Assembly (NCBI RefSeq): GCF_027922305.1
Contig: NZ_BSFK01000016.1
Span: forward strand, 366,542-430,541
DNA length: 64,000 nt
Source of the DNA: Methylopila jiangsuensis
GTDB lineage: Bacteria > Pseudomonadota > Alphaproteobacteria > Rhizobiales > Methylopilaceae
Reading direction: 5' to 3'
Below, piece after piece: positions 35,841-44,954 of this stretch. Made by a program: the position numbers and the translations under genes. The notes beneath the pieces were generated by a model, which saw nothing but the letters and a program-made list of their open reading frames with translations, did no database searches and had not been told where the DNA came from. Numbering within the stretch: position 1 is the first letter of the stretch; each line of letters starts with the position of its first letter.

Positions 35841-36761
35841 TCAGGCCGGCGGAGGCGCCTGCGCCACGAAGGCGCGGGCGATGTCGATGCGCCGGGCGAG
35901 CCAGACGCGGTCGTGGCGCTGCACGTGGTCGACGAAGCGGGCCAGCGCGCCGATGCGGCCGGGGCGCCCGATCAGGCGGCAGTGCAGGCCGATGGACATC
36001 ATCCGCGGGGTGGCCGCGCCCTCCGCGTAGAGCGCGTCGAAGCTGTCGCGCAGGTAATGGAAGAAGTCGTCGCCGGTGTTGAAGCCCTGCGGCGTGGCGA
36101 AACGCATGTCGTTGGCGTCGAGCGTGTAGGGCATGACCAGATGCGGCCGGCCGGCGACCCGGCTCCAGAACGGCAGGTCGTCGCTGTAGTCGTCGGCGTC
36201 GTAGACGAAGCCGCCGTCCTCCGCCACGAGGCGGCGGGTGTTCTCGCTGGTGCGGCCCGTGTACCAGCCGAGCGGGCGCGCGCCCGTGATCCGGGTCTGG
36301 ATCTCGATCGCCCTTGCCATGTGCTCGCGCTCCACGTCCTCCGCCACGCCGTGATAGTTGATCCAGCGGTAGCCGTGGGAGCAGATCTCGTGGCCGTCCT
36401 TGAGCGCGATCTCCGCCACGCGCGGGTTGCGCTGAAGCGCCATGGCGACGGCGAACAGGGTGATGGGAACGCCGCGCTCCCGGAACAGCGACAGGATGCG
36501 CCACACCCCGATCCGTGAGCCGTATTCGTAGAGCGACTCCATGCTCATGTGCCGCGCGCCCACATAGGGCAGGGCGCCGACGATCTCGGACAGGAAGGTC
36601 TCCGAGGCCGGATCGCCGTGCAGCACGGCGTTTTCGCCGCCCTCCTCGTAGTTCAGCACGAACTGCACCGCGACGCGGGCCCCGCCCGGCCAGACGAGCC
36701 GCGGCGCGTCCGGCCCGTAGCCGATCATGTCGCGGGGATAGGAGCCGGCTGCGGAGGTCAT
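35841..36761 (-). CDS. puuE: Allantoinase PuuE (polysaccharide-deacetylase fold)
   Basis: 306 residues. Metal-independent allantoinase that opens allantoin to allantoate. NodB-like fold with YGSRIGVWRILSLF, the DGHEICSHGYRWINY segment (HGxRW replaces the metal site of true deacetylases), WYTGRTSENTRRL, and YDADDYSDDLPFW. Length matches the family. Divergent from alc/allA across a 101-base gap. Together with alc and allA it converts allantoin to glyoxylate and urea. Confidence 0.95.
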   Translation of the reverse strand: MTSAAGSYPRDMIGYGPDAPRLVWPGGARVAVQFVLNYEEGGENAVLHGDPASETFLSEIVGALPYVGARHMSMESLYEYGSRIGVWRILSLFRERGVPITLFAVAMALQRNPRVAEIALKDGHEICSHGYRWINYHGVAEDVEREHMARAIEIQTRITGARPLGWYTGRTSENTRRLVAEDGGFVYDADDYSDDLPFWSRVAGRPHLVMPYTLDANDMRFATPQGFNTGDDFFHYLRDSFDALYAEGAATPRMMSIGLHCRLIGRPGRIGALARFVDHVQRHDRVWLARRIDIARAFVAQAPPPA

Positions 36762-36862
36762 GCGCGAATCCCTCGACGTTAAGGCGCTGCGGCCATGCTA
36801 CGCCCCTCCACGCGGCGCCGTCGCCCTCCGGACCTTGACGGACCGCCGCGCCGGGGCGCCGG

Positions 36863-37900
36863 ATGGGGCTGCGACCGTTCCCCTCCGAGACCGAACCGAT
36901 GCATCGCGATCCCGCCGTTCCCGACTTCGTCTACGACTACGTCAACCTCGCCTCGCCCCTGCTGGGCTCCGAAGCGGTGGCCGCGTCGGACGACTTCTTC
37001 GCGGACAAGGCCCGCATCCTGCAGGACCAGCCGGCCACGTTCCTGCCGGGGGTGTTCGACGAGCACGGCAAGTGGATGGACGGCTGGGAGACGCGCCGCC
37101 GGCGCGGCGGCGGCAACGACTGGCTGCTGATCCGGCTCGGCGTGCCGGGCGTGGTGAAGGGCGTCGACATCGACACCTCCCACTTCACCGGCAATTACCC
37201 GCCCGGCGCCATGCTGGAGGGCCTGTTCAGCGAGACGCCGCCCGACCCCGCCGGCCGCTGGCGGCCGCTGGTGCGCACCACGCCGCTCGGGCCGAGCGCC
37301 CACCACTACGCCGCGGTCTCCGATCCCGAGCCGGTCAACTGGCTCAAGCTCTCCATCTTCCCCGACGGCGGCGTCGCGCGGCTGCGGGTCCATGGCGCGC
37401 CGGTCCGGGCGTGGACCGAGGCCGAAACGGCGGGCGAGGTCGAGCTGTCGGCGGCGAGGAACGGCGGCCGGATCATCGCCTACAACGACGCCCATTACGG
37501 CGACGTGCTGCGCCTGCTGGCCGAGGGCCGCGGGACCAACATGGGCGACGGCTGGGAGACGCGCCGGCGGCGCGAACCCGGCAACGACTGGATCATCGTC
37601 GCGCTGGCCGCCCCCGGAATCGTGGAGCGGATCGAGGTCGACACCGCGCATTTCAAGGGCAATTTCCCGGACCGCTGCTCGCTTCAGGCCGCGCTTGTGG
37701 AGCAGGCGGCCCCGCAGGCGCTCGTCGCCCAGTCCATGTTCTGGCCGCAGCTTCTGGGCGAGAAGGCGCTCGAGGCGGACGCGATCCACGGCTTCGCGGG
37801 CGCCGACCTCGCAGCGCTCGGGCCGGTGAGCCATGTGCGCTTCAACATCTTCCCCGACGGCGGCGTGTCGCGCCTGCGCCTGTTCGGCCGGCTGGCGTGA
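36863..37900 (+). CDS. alc: Allantoicase
   Basis: 345 residues. Hydrolyses allantoate to ureidoglycolate and urea. Two repeated allantoicase domains are plain: DGWETRRRRGGGNDWLLIRLG near residue 75 and DGWETRRRREPGNDWIIVALA near 230, each followed by IDTSHFTGNYP or VDTAHFKGNFP and closed by NIFPDGGV or SIFPDGGV. ATG at 36,863 is used; an ATG at 36,899 (MHRDPAV) is an equally possible start. Its stop overlaps the allA GTG start. Confidence 0.96.
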   Translation: MGLRPFPSETEPMHRDPAVPDFVYDYVNLASPLLGSEAVAASDDFFADKARILQDQPATFLPGVFDEHGKWMDGWETRRRRGGGNDWLLIRLGVPGVVKGVDIDTSHFTGNYPPGAMLEGLFSETPPDPAGRWRPLVRTTPLGPSAHHYAAVSDPEPVNWLKLSIFPDGGVARLRVHGAPVRAWTEAETAGEVELSAARNGGRIIAYNDAHYGDVLRLLAEGRGTNMGDGWETRRRREPGNDWIIVALAAPGIVERIEVDTAHFKGNFPDRCSLQAALVEQAAPQALVAQSMFWPQLLGEKALEADAIHGFAGADLAALGPVSHVRFNIFPDGGVSRLRLFGRLA

Positions 37901-38388
37901 GCGTCCGCCCGCTGCGGCCCGAGCCGCTGACCAGGGCCGCCTTCGCGTCGTTCGGCCAGGTGATCGAGGCCGAGGGCGCCGAGACCCGCGTCGTCAACGG
38001 CGGCCACGCGCTGCGCCGCCACGCGCTGGCGGCCGTGGAGCCGGGGCCGGACGGCCGGGTCATCCTGTCGATCTTCGAGGCGACGCCGCGCCCGCTTCCG
38101 CTGGTGATCCACATGCTGGAGCGCCACCCGCTGGCCAGCCAGGCCTTCATGCCGCTCTCCGACCGGGACTGGCTGGTGGTGGTCGGCGAAGGGGACGCCG
38201 CGCCGGACCCGGCGACCCTGCGCTGCTTCCGCGCGACCGGCCGACAGGGCGTCAACTACCGCCCCGGCTGCTGGCACTTTCCCGTGCTGGTTCTCGGCGA
38301 GCGGCAGGACTTCCTGGTGGCGGACCGGGACGGGCCGGGCGCCAATCTGGACGAGGCGTTCTTCGAGGCCGTCACGATCGCGCTGTGA
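37897..38388 (+). CDS. allA: Ureidoglycolate lyase
   Basis: 163 residues from a GTG that overlaps the alc stop (GTGA), so the two are translationally coupled. Converts ureidoglycolate to glyoxylate and urea, the step after allantoicase. Cupin-like family signature: FASFGQVIEAEG at the N-terminus, MLERHPLASQAFMPL, NYRPGCWHFPVLVLGERQDFLV and the acidic Asp-Glu C-terminal segment. Confidence 0.95.
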   Translation: MSVRPLRPEPLTRAAFASFGQVIEAEGAETRVVNGGHALRRHALAAVEPGPDGRVILSIFEATPRPLPLVIHMLERHPLASQAFMPLSDRDWLVVVGEGDAAPDPATLRCFRATGRQGVNYRPGCWHFPVLVLGERQDFLVADRDGPGANLDEAFFEAVTIAL

Positions 38389-38415
38389 CGGCGGGCCGGC
38401 GTTCCGGAGCTTAAG

Positions 38416-39363
38416 TCAGGCGGCCGCCGCCGAGCGGGCGCTGCGGCGCACCGCCTGGGGCGGCTGGCCGATGGTGCGCAGGAAGGCGCGCCGCATGCGG
38501 TCGGGATCGGCGAAGCCCGTTTCGCGCGCGATCGCGTCGTTGGGCAGGCGGCCCTCCTCGATCAGCCGCCGCGCCGCCTCCACCCGCAGGGTCTCGATCG
38601 CCTTGGCCGGCGACTGCCCGGTCTCCGCGCGGAACGCCCGGCTGAACTGGCGCGGGCTGAGGCTCGCGGCCTCCGCCAGCCGCTCGACGGTGAGCTCCAG
38701 CCGCAGGTTCTCCCGCGCGAAGGCCAGCGCGCGCTGGATGCGGTCCGACGACGGCCGCATCTCCAGCATCGCCGAATACTGCGACTGCCCGCCGGTCCTG
38801 AGGTGGTACATCACCATGCGCCTGGCGATGTCGCGCGCCACGTCCGGGCCGAGGTCCGCCTCGACGATGGCGAGGGCCAGGTCGATGCAGGCGGTCATGC
38901 CGGCCGAGGTCCAGACGCCGCGGTCCTCGATGAAGATGCGGTCCTCCTCCACCCGGACGGCGGGGAAGCGGCGCTGCAGCTCCCGCGCCTTGGCCCAGTG
39001 CGTGGTCGCCCGCCGGCCGTCCAGCAGGCCGGCCTCGGCCGCCACGAAGGCCCCGGTGCAGATGGCCGCCACGCGGCGGCTGACCGCCGCCGCGTGGCGC
39101 ACGAAGGCGACGAGGCCGGGGGAGTCCTCGAACACGGCGCTGGTTCCGCAGATGAACAGCGTGTCGAAATCCGCCGCGCCGAACGGCCGGCTGTCCACCG
39201 CCGCCCCGAAGGAGCTGGCGATCAGGCCGCCCCGCTCCGAGACGATCTCGATGGCGTAGGCCGGCATGCCCATGGCGTCGTTGGCGAGCTCGAACACGGT
39301 CCCGACCGCCAGGTCGAGCGCCTGGAAGCCGGGAAAGATGACGATGCCGATCCTGCGGGTCAT
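38416..39363 (-). CDS. GlxA-family AraC-type transcriptional regulator
   Basis: 315 residues. Residues 1-180 are a DJ-1/PfpI-like domain (IVIFPGFQALDLAVGTVFEL, nucleophile-elbow Cys in AAICTGAF), a sensor domain without known catalysis. Residues about 215-305 are the AraC double helix-turn-helix (VERLAEAASLSPRQFSRAFRAETGQSP). Divergent from the iorAB-type genes with 177 bases between starts, so it probably controls them. The inducer is unknown. Confidence 0.92.
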   Translation of the reverse strand: MTRRIGIVIFPGFQALDLAVGTVFELANDAMGMPAYAIEIVSERGGLIASSFGAAVDSRPFGAADFDTLFICGTSAVFEDSPGLVAFVRHAAAVSRRVAAICTGAFVAAEAGLLDGRRATTHWAKARELQRRFPAVRVEEDRIFIEDRGVWTSAGMTACIDLALAIVEADLGPDVARDIARRMVMYHLRTGGQSQYSAMLEMRPSSDRIQRALAFARENLRLELTVERLAEAASLSPRQFSRAFRAETGQSPAKAIETLRVEAARRLIEEGRLPNDAIARETGFADPDRMRRAFLRTIGQPPQAVRRSARSAAAA

Positions 39364-39540
39364 GTCTGGAAACGCCGGAAAAATGACATTTGGGTCATTT
39401 TGCTACGCTTCTAAACTGCGGCGGTCAACCAGGGCGACGGAGGCGGAGCCATGGCGGACGCCGGCATGGGCGGACCTTGATGAAGGCCGCTTCTCCCGGC
39501 GCCGGCGCGCCTTCGATCTGAACCTCAGATGGAGGGAGCC

Positions 39541-39987
39541 ATGTACGAGATCGACGTCAACGGCGAGAAGCGTCAGGCGGAGGTGGAGGCCGGCACGCCT
39601 CTCCTGTGGGTGCTGCGCGACACGCTCGGACTGACCGGCACGAAATACGGCTGCGGCATCGCCCAGTGCGGCGCCTGCACCGTCTGGGTGGACGGCGCCG
39701 CGATGCGCTCCTGCCAGTTCCCGGTCGAGGCCGTCGGCGAGGCCAAGATCGTCACCATCGAGGCGATCGAGCAGGACGAGGTCGGCCGCAAGGTGGTGGA
39801 GGCCTGGGTCGAGGCCCAGGTCCCGCAATGCGGCTACTGCCAGTCCGGCCAGGTGATGGCCGCGACCGCGCTGCTCAAGGAGATCCCGCAGCCGACCGAC
39901 CAGGACATCGCCGACGCGATGACCAACCTCTGCCGCTGCGGCACCTACAACCACATCGCGAGCGCCGTCCGGCGCGCCGCGGCCTGA
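39541..39987 (+). CDS. (2Fe-2S)-binding subunit of molybdenum hydroxylase (IorA-like)
   Basis: 148 residues from the ATG at 39,541 with GGAGGGA at 39,531-39,537. Two clusters: a plant-ferredoxin-type site (Cys38, Cys43, Cys46, Cys58 in YGCGIAQCGACTV...RSCQ) and a helical-bundle site (QCGYCQSGQ...CRCGTY). This is the small subunit of a two-subunit, Tat-linked hydroxylase, which passes electrons from the molybdenum centre, probably to a c-type cytochrome. The large-subunit gene follows after 14 bases. Confidence 0.94.
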   Translation: MYEIDVNGEKRQAEVEAGTPLLWVLRDTLGLTGTKYGCGIAQCGACTVWVDGAAMRSCQFPVEAVGEAKIVTIEAIEQDEVGRKVVEAWVEAQVPQCGYCQSGQVMAATALLKEIPQPTDQDIADAMTNLCRCGTYNHIASAVRRAAA

Positions 39988-40001
39988 GCGGGGAGCGTCC
40001 G

Positions 40002-42254
40002 ATGAACGACCTGTCCCCACTCGACGTCGCCTCCGCCGCGCCGCTGCTGCCGGCCCAAGGCGTCGCCAACCTGTCCCGGCGCGGCTTCCTTGGCGCGGCC
40101 GCCGGCGCTCTGGTGCTCGCGGTGGCCCTGCCGGGCCGCCGCGCGCTCGCCCAGGCCGAAGGGGCGGGGGCGATCGCGCCCAAGCCCGGCACGCGGGTGC
40201 CCGCCTTCCTCGAACTCCGTCCGGACGGTTCGGTGAAGCTGCTCAGCGCCTTCGTCGAGGGCGGGCAGGGCATCAACACCGCCATGGCCCAGATCGTGGG
40301 CGAGGAGCTGGACGTCGATCCGGCGCGCTTCGAGGTGGAGTGCGCCCCGCCCGGTCCCGACTACGCGCTGGTCAACGGCATGCGGATGACGGGCGGCAGC
40401 TTCTCGACCCGGTCGAGCTACGCCGCCATGCGCCGTCTCGGCGCGACGGCGCGCGAGATGCTGATCCGCGCCGCCGCCGCCCGGCTCAAGGTGCAGGACG
40501 GCGAGCTCTCCACCGAGGACGGCAAGGTGGTCCACGCCGCTTCCGGCCGCTCGCTCGGCTATGGCGAACTCGCCGCCGAGGCGCTGCTGCTGCAGCCGAA
40601 GGAGGACGTCGCGCTGCGCGATCCGTCGACCTTCCGCTACATCCGCAAACCGCTCGCCCGGCTCGACGTGCGCGACAAGTCCACTGGCCGCGCGATCTAC
40701 GCCATCGACCAGAAGGTCGAGGGCATGCTCTACGCCGCCGTGACCCATGCGCCGGTGTTCGGCACGGAGCCTGAAGCGCTCGACAACGAGGCCGAGGTCA
40801 AGGCCATGCCGGGCGTGCATTCGGTGCACCGGCTGCCCAACGCCGTGGCGGTCGCGGCCGACAGCTGGTGGCGGGCGCGGCAGGCGGTCGAGGCGCTGAA
40901 GACGCGCTGGTCGGAGCCGCCCAAGGACGGGCTCGACGCCATGTCGTCCAGCTTCTCGTCCGAGGGGCTGCTGTCGACGCTGAAGGCCGCCTCCGCCAAA
41001 GGCCTGCCGTCCGAGACCGAGGGCGACGCCGACGCCGCCTTCGCCAAGGCCGCCAAGGTGATCGAGGCGGAGTACGACGCGCCCTATCTCGCCCACGCCC
41101 AGCTGGAGCCGCCGTCGAGCATCGCGCGCTTCAACCCCGACGGGACGCTGGACCTCTGGGTCCCGAACCAGATGCCGGAGCTGTTCCAGACGCTCGCCGC
41201 CAAGGTCGCCGATCTCGCGCCGGAGAAGGTGATCATCCACTCGCCCATGCTGGGCGGCTTCTTCGGCCGGCACTTCGCCTACGGGCCCGCGAACCCCTAC
41301 CCGCAGGCGATCCTGCTGGCCAAGGCGACCGGAAAGCCTGTGAAGGTGCTGTGGTCGCGGGAGGAGGAGTTCCTGAACGACGCGGTGCGGCCGCTGAGCT
41401 TCAGCCGCTTCCGCGCCGCGCTCGACGCGTCGGGCCAGCCCACCGCGATCGAGGTCAAGACCGTGGGCGAAGGCCCGACCGCGCGCTGGTTCGGCGCCAT
41501 CCTGAAGACGCCGGTGGACTCCTCCGCCGTGGAGGGCATCGTCGAGAAGCCCTACGCCATCCCGAACCGGAAGATGGAGTTCCTGAAGATCGCCCATCCG
41601 GTGAACATCGCCTTCTGGCGGTCGGTCGGGCATTCCATGAACGACTTCTTCTACGAGAGCTTCTTCGACGAGATCGCCGAAGCCGGAGGGAAGGATCCGT
41701 TCGAGCTGCGCATGGCGCTGCTGAAGGACAAGCCGCGCCACCTGAACCTGCTGAAGGCGGTGGCGGAGCTGTCCGGCGGCTGGAAGCGCGGGCCTTACGA
41801 CGCGGAGGGCGGCAAGCGCGCCCGCGGCGTCGCCATGGCGTCGCCCTTCGGCTCGGAGACGGCCACCATCGCGGAAGCGTCGCTCGTGGACGGCGAAGCC
41901 AAGGTGCACCGGCTCTGGATCGCCATCGACCCGGGCTCCATCGTCAATCCGGCGATCGTGAAGGCGCAGGTGGAGTCCGCGGCGGCGCTCGGCCTGTCCT
42001 CCGCGCTGTTCGAGCAGGTGGTCTACAAGGACGGCGTGCGGCAGGCGAAGAACTACGACGGCTACCGCATCCTCGCCCGCGACCACATGCCGGAGGTGCA
42101 CGTGGCGATCGTGGAGAGCGGCGAGCCCATGGGCGGCGTCGGCGAACCGGGCCTGCCGGGCGTGCCGCCCGCGGTCGCGAACGCCCTGGCCGCGCTCAGC
42201 GGACAGCGGGTGCGCAGCCTGCCGATCGCCAACACCAAGCTGTCGGGCGCGTAA
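40002..42254 (+). CDS. Molybdopterin-binding subunit of molybdenum hydroxylase (IorB-like)
   Basis: 750 residues from the ATG at 40,002. A Tat-type signal is present, with Arg26-Arg27 in SRRGFLGAAAGALVLA, so the folded enzyme is exported to the periplasm. Molybdenum-cofactor domains follow the IorB pattern: VEGGQGINTAMAQIVGEEL, GGSFSTRSSY, MLGGFFGRHF, and the C-terminal GEPMGGVGEPGLPGVPPAV with the conserved Glu. There is no FAD subunit, so it resembles isoquinoline 1-oxidoreductase or related aldehyde-oxidising enzymes. The exact substrate cannot be read from sequence. Confidence 0.93.
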   Translation: MNDLSPLDVASAAPLLPAQGVANLSRRGFLGAAAGALVLAVALPGRRALAQAEGAGAIAPKPGTRVPAFLELRPDGSVKLLSAFVEGGQGINTAMAQIVGEELDVDPARFEVECAPPGPDYALVNGMRMTGGSFSTRSSYAAMRRLGATAREMLIRAAAARLKVQDGELSTEDGKVVHAASGRSLGYGELAAEALLLQPKEDVALRDPSTFRYIRKPLARLDVRDKSTGRAIYAIDQKVEGMLYAAVTHAPVFGTEPEALDNEAEVKAMPGVHSVHRLPNAVAVAADSWWRARQAVEALKTRWSEPPKDGLDAMSSSFSSEGLLSTLKAASAKGLPSETEGDADAAFAKAAKVIEAEYDAPYLAHAQLEPPSSIARFNPDGTLDLWVPNQMPELFQTLAAKVADLAPEKVIIHSPMLGGFFGRHFAYGPANPYPQAILLAKATGKPVKVLWSREEEFLNDAVRPLSFSRFRAALDASGQPTAIEVKTVGEGPTARWFGAILKTPVDSSAVEGIVEKPYAIPNRKMEFLKIAHPVNIAFWRSVGHSMNDFFYESFFDEIAEAGGKDPFELRMALLKDKPRHLNLLKAVAELSGGWKRGPYDAEGGKRARGVAMASPFGSETATIAEASLVDGEAKVHRLWIAIDPGSIVNPAIVKAQVESAAALGLSSALFEQVVYKDGVRQAKNYDGYRILARDHMPEVHVAIVESGEPMGGVGEPGLPGVPPAVANALAALSGQRVRSLPIANTKLSGA

Positions 42255-42277
42255 GGCCCGATCGGAGCGGGCCCCCG

Positions 42278-42306
42278 AAAACGCCGCCGCATCTCCTGCG
42301 GCGGCG
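42278..42306 (-). terminator. Terminator of the LysR gene
   Basis: Ten-base stem CGCCGCCGCA (42,282-42,291) with a five-base loop. On the minus strand it is followed by TTTTC, as for a rho-independent terminator of the LysR gene. It lies between convergent iorB-like and LysR genes. Confidence 0.7.
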
Positions 42307-42313
42307 TGACGCC

Positions 42314-43228
42314 TCACCAGCCGCGGTCCCATTCCGGTTCGCCGCGATAGCGCAGGGCGAGGAAGTCGACCAGCGCGCGGACCTTCAGCGCCAGATGGCG
42401 CGCCGGCGGGTAGAGCGCGTGGACGGCGAGCGGCGGCTCCTCCATGTCCGGAAACAGCCGCTTCAACCGCCCCTCCCGGATCAGCGGACCGGCGATGAAG
42501 CTCGGCGCGCGGGCGACGCCGAGGCCGGCCTGCGCCGCGGCGAGGCAGGTCTCGCCGTTGGAGAAGTTCAGCCGGCCCGTGACCGTCACCGCGCGCGGCT
42601 CCTGCGCCCCGGCCGGCCGGAAGGTCCACCGGCCCGGATCGCGGAAATTGGTGTCGACGATGCAGTCATGGTCGGCGAGGGCTTCGGGCGAGGCCGGCGC
42701 CCCCTTGCGCGCGATGTAGTCGGGCGACGCCACCACCACGATCCGCGCGTCGCACAGCTTGCGGGCGATCAGGCTGCTGTCCTGCGGCCGGCCGATGCGG
42801 ATGGCGACGTCGAAGCCCTCGTCGACCACGCTCACCACCCGGTCGGAAAAGCTGACGTCGAGCTGGATGTCCGGGAAGGCGGCCGCGAAGTCCAGCAGTT
42901 CCGGCGTCAGGCGGAGCGTGCCGAACGACACCGGCGCGGTGACGCGCAGCCGCCCCGCCGGCGCGCCGGACGCGTTGCGCACCGAGGCGTCGAGGCTGTC
43001 GAACTCTTCGATCAGCGTCTTCATGCGCTCGTAATAGGCCTGCCCCACCTCGGTCGGCGCCAGCGCGCGGGTGGTGCGCTTGAGGAGCTGCACGCCGAGG
43101 TCCGTCTCGAGCCGGGAGACCAGCTTCGAGGCCTGGCCGCTGCTGACGCCGAGCCGTTGGGCGGCGGCGGCGAAGCTGCCCGTGTCCACCACGGTGACGA
43201 ACATGCGGTCGCAGTCGAGACGGTCCAT
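42314..43228 (-). CDS. LysR family transcriptional regulator
   Basis: 304 residues from the ATG at 43,228 (MDRLDCDRMFVTVV). Winged HTH at residues 5-62 (SFAAAAQRLGVSSGQASKLVSRLETDLGVQLL) and a PBP-like effector domain typical of the DsdC/CrgA-like branch (GRLRVTAPVSFG, DVAIRIG). It lies 92 bases after the hydrolase gene in the same direction as the quinone-detox operon, whose controller it may be. Another possible target is the convergent molybdenum hydroxylase. Confidence 0.92.
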   Translation of the reverse strand: MDRLDCDRMFVTVVDTGSFAAAAQRLGVSSGQASKLVSRLETDLGVQLLKRTTRALAPTEVGQAYYERMKTLIEEFDSLDASVRNASGAPAGRLRVTAPVSFGTLRLTPELLDFAAAFPDIQLDVSFSDRVVSVVDEGFDVAIRIGRPQDSSLIARKLCDARIVVVASPDYIARKGAPASPEALADHDCIVDTNFRDPGRWTFRPAGAQEPRAVTVTGRLNFSNGETCLAAAQAGLGVARAPSFIAGPLIREGRLKRLFPDMEEPPLAVHALYPPARHLALKVRALVDFLALRYRGEPEWDRGW

Positions 43229-43320
43229 GGGCTGCGGCGTCCTGCGGAGGGGCCAGAGCGGCGAGCGGCCCGGCTCCTCGTCCTTACGGGAAACGGAGCC
43301 GGCTGCCATCCGGCCGCGCG

Positions 43321-43935
43321 TCACGCCGCGGCGCCGGCCAGCGCCTCGGCGAGGACGTCGGTCGCCAGCGCGGCGCCTTCCGGCGAGATCGCATGGCCGA
43401 GGCGGGGAAGCGTGCGGCGGCGCACGTCCGCGCCCGCGCGGCGCAAGGCGGTCTCGGCCTTTTCCGACTCCCCGACCGGCATCACCGGATCGGCGTCGCC
43501 GTGGATCAGCAGCGTGCGCGTCTCCGGCGCGGGCGTCAGCGGCTCCGGGGACGCGAGGCGCCCGGAGAAGGCGACGATCGCGCCGACCGGCCAGCGGCCG
43601 GAGGCGAGCGCGTCGAGCGCCATGATCGAGCCTTGCGAAAACCCCACCAGCGCCACCCGCCGGAGGGAGCCCGCCAGACCATGCCCCTCCACGAGGCCCT
43701 GCACCGTCTGGTCGAACGCCGCCCGGGCAGCCCGAACCCGCTCCGGGCGGTTGGCCTCGGTGACGCCGCGCACGCTGAACCATTGCCGTCCGGCGCCGCC
43801 CTGGTCGAAGGCGAAAGGCGCGTCCGGGCTTGCGAACGCGGCGCCGGGCAGGCGCGGGCCGAGGGCGCCGGCGAGGCCGGCGAGATCCGCGCCCCGGCTT
43901 CCGACGCCGTGCAGGAGGATGACCAGCGCGGTCAT
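43321..43935 (-). CDS. Alpha/beta hydrolase (MhqD-like carboxylesterase)
   Basis: 204 residues from the ATG at 43,935; the longer frame reads the GST gene out of frame. Carboxylesterase/phospholipase family: LLHGVGSRGADL oxyanion region, nucleophile Ser in GFSQGSIMAL, catalytic Asp in HGDADPVMPV, His in LGHAIS. Start overlaps the GST stop (ATGA). In Bacillus the related MhqD belongs to the quinone-response regulon together with VOC and DoxX proteins, which fits this operon. Confidence 0.9.
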   Translation of the reverse strand: MTALVILLHGVGSRGADLAGLAGALGPRLPGAAFASPDAPFAFDQGGAGRQWFSVRGVTEANRPERVRAARAAFDQTVQGLVEGHGLAGSLRRVALVGFSQGSIMALDALASGRWPVGAIVAFSGRLASPEPLTPAPETRTLLIHGDADPVMPVGESEKAETALRRAGADVRRRTLPRLGHAISPEGAALATDVLAEALAGAAA

Positions 43936-44936
43936 GCGCGCGTCTCCGCCTGGGCGGCGGTCGCCGCGGGCGACGCCACCGGCGCGAGACCGGGAAGGTC
44001 GGGGCCGACGGGGACGATGCCGTTCGGGTTGAGCGCCTTGATGGAGTAATAGCCGCGCTTGATGTGGTCGATGCTGACCGTGCCGCGCACGCCCGGAACG
44101 TCGAGAACCCGGTTCAGATAGGCGCTCAGCGCCGGATAGTCGGCGAGGCGGCGCAGGTTGCACTTGAACAGGCCATGGTAGGCCGCGTCGAAGCGCACGA
44201 GGGTGACGAACAGGCGGATGTCCGCTTCCGTGAAGCCGGCGCCGAACAGGAAGGGGCCGGCGCCCGACAGCCGCTGCTCAAGCTCGTCCAGCATGGCGAA
44301 CACGTCGGCGAAGGCGTCTTCGTAGGCCTCCTGCGTCGTCGCGAAGCCGGCCCGGTACACGCCGTTGTTCAGGCGCGGGTAGATGCGGGCGTTGAGCGCG
44401 TCGATCCCGGCGCGCAGCGGCTCCGGGTAGAGGTCGACGGCGCCGTTCGCCAGATCGCCGAACCCGGAGTTGAACATGCGCACGATCTCGGCCGACTCGT
44501 TGCTGACGATCGTGCCCCGGCTCCGGTCCCACAGCACGGGCACGGTCGCCCGTCCGGTGTAGTGCGGGTCCGCGCGGGTGTAGAGCTCGTGCAGGTAGGC
44601 GGCGCCGTTGACGGCGTCCCGGTCCGAGCCGGGATAGTCGCCGAAGCGCCAGCCCTGATCGGTCAGCGCCGGCTCCACCACCGACACCGACACCGCCGTC
44701 TCCAGCCCCTTGAGCTTGCGGGCGATCAGCGTCCGCGACGCCCAGGGGCAGATGAGCGCCACATAGAGATGATAGCGCCCGGCTTCCGCCGTGAAGCCGG
44801 GCTCGCCGCTCGGGCCGGCGGCGCCGTCGGGCGTCACCCAGCTCCGGAAGCCGGACGCCTGCCGGACGAAGCCGCCCTTCGCGTCGCTGGCCTGCACCGG
44901 CTGCCAGTCCGCGCTCCATTTGCCGTCGACGAGCAT
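43932..44936 (-). CDS. Glutathionyl-hydroquinone reductase (xi-class GST, YqjG-like)
   Basis: 334 residues. Catalytic Cys in ICPWASRT, the CPWA motif that defines glutathionyl-hydroquinone reductases, followed by VVEPALTDQGW, TVPVLWDRSRGTIVSNES for glutathione contact, and the C-terminal helical domain LTEADIRLF-like TEADIRLFVTLVRFD, then GTVSIDHIKRGYY. Reductively removes glutathione from glutathionyl-hydroquinones formed when quinones react with GSH. It lies between the VOC and hydrolase genes. Confidence 0.93.
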   Translation of the reverse strand: MLVDGKWSADWQPVQASDAKGGFVRQASGFRSWVTPDGAAGPSGEPGFTAEAGRYHLYVALICPWASRTLIARKLKGLETAVSVSVVEPALTDQGWRFGDYPGSDRDAVNGAAYLHELYTRADPHYTGRATVPVLWDRSRGTIVSNESAEIVRMFNSGFGDLANGAVDLYPEPLRAGIDALNARIYPRLNNGVYRAGFATTQEAYEDAFADVFAMLDELEQRLSGAGPFLFGAGFTEADIRLFVTLVRFDAAYHGLFKCNLRRLADYPALSAYLNRVLDVPGVRGTVSIDHIKRGYYSIKALNPNGIVPVGPDLPGLAPVASPAATAAQAETRA

Positions 44937-44954
44937 GGTTTCTTCCCTGTGTGT

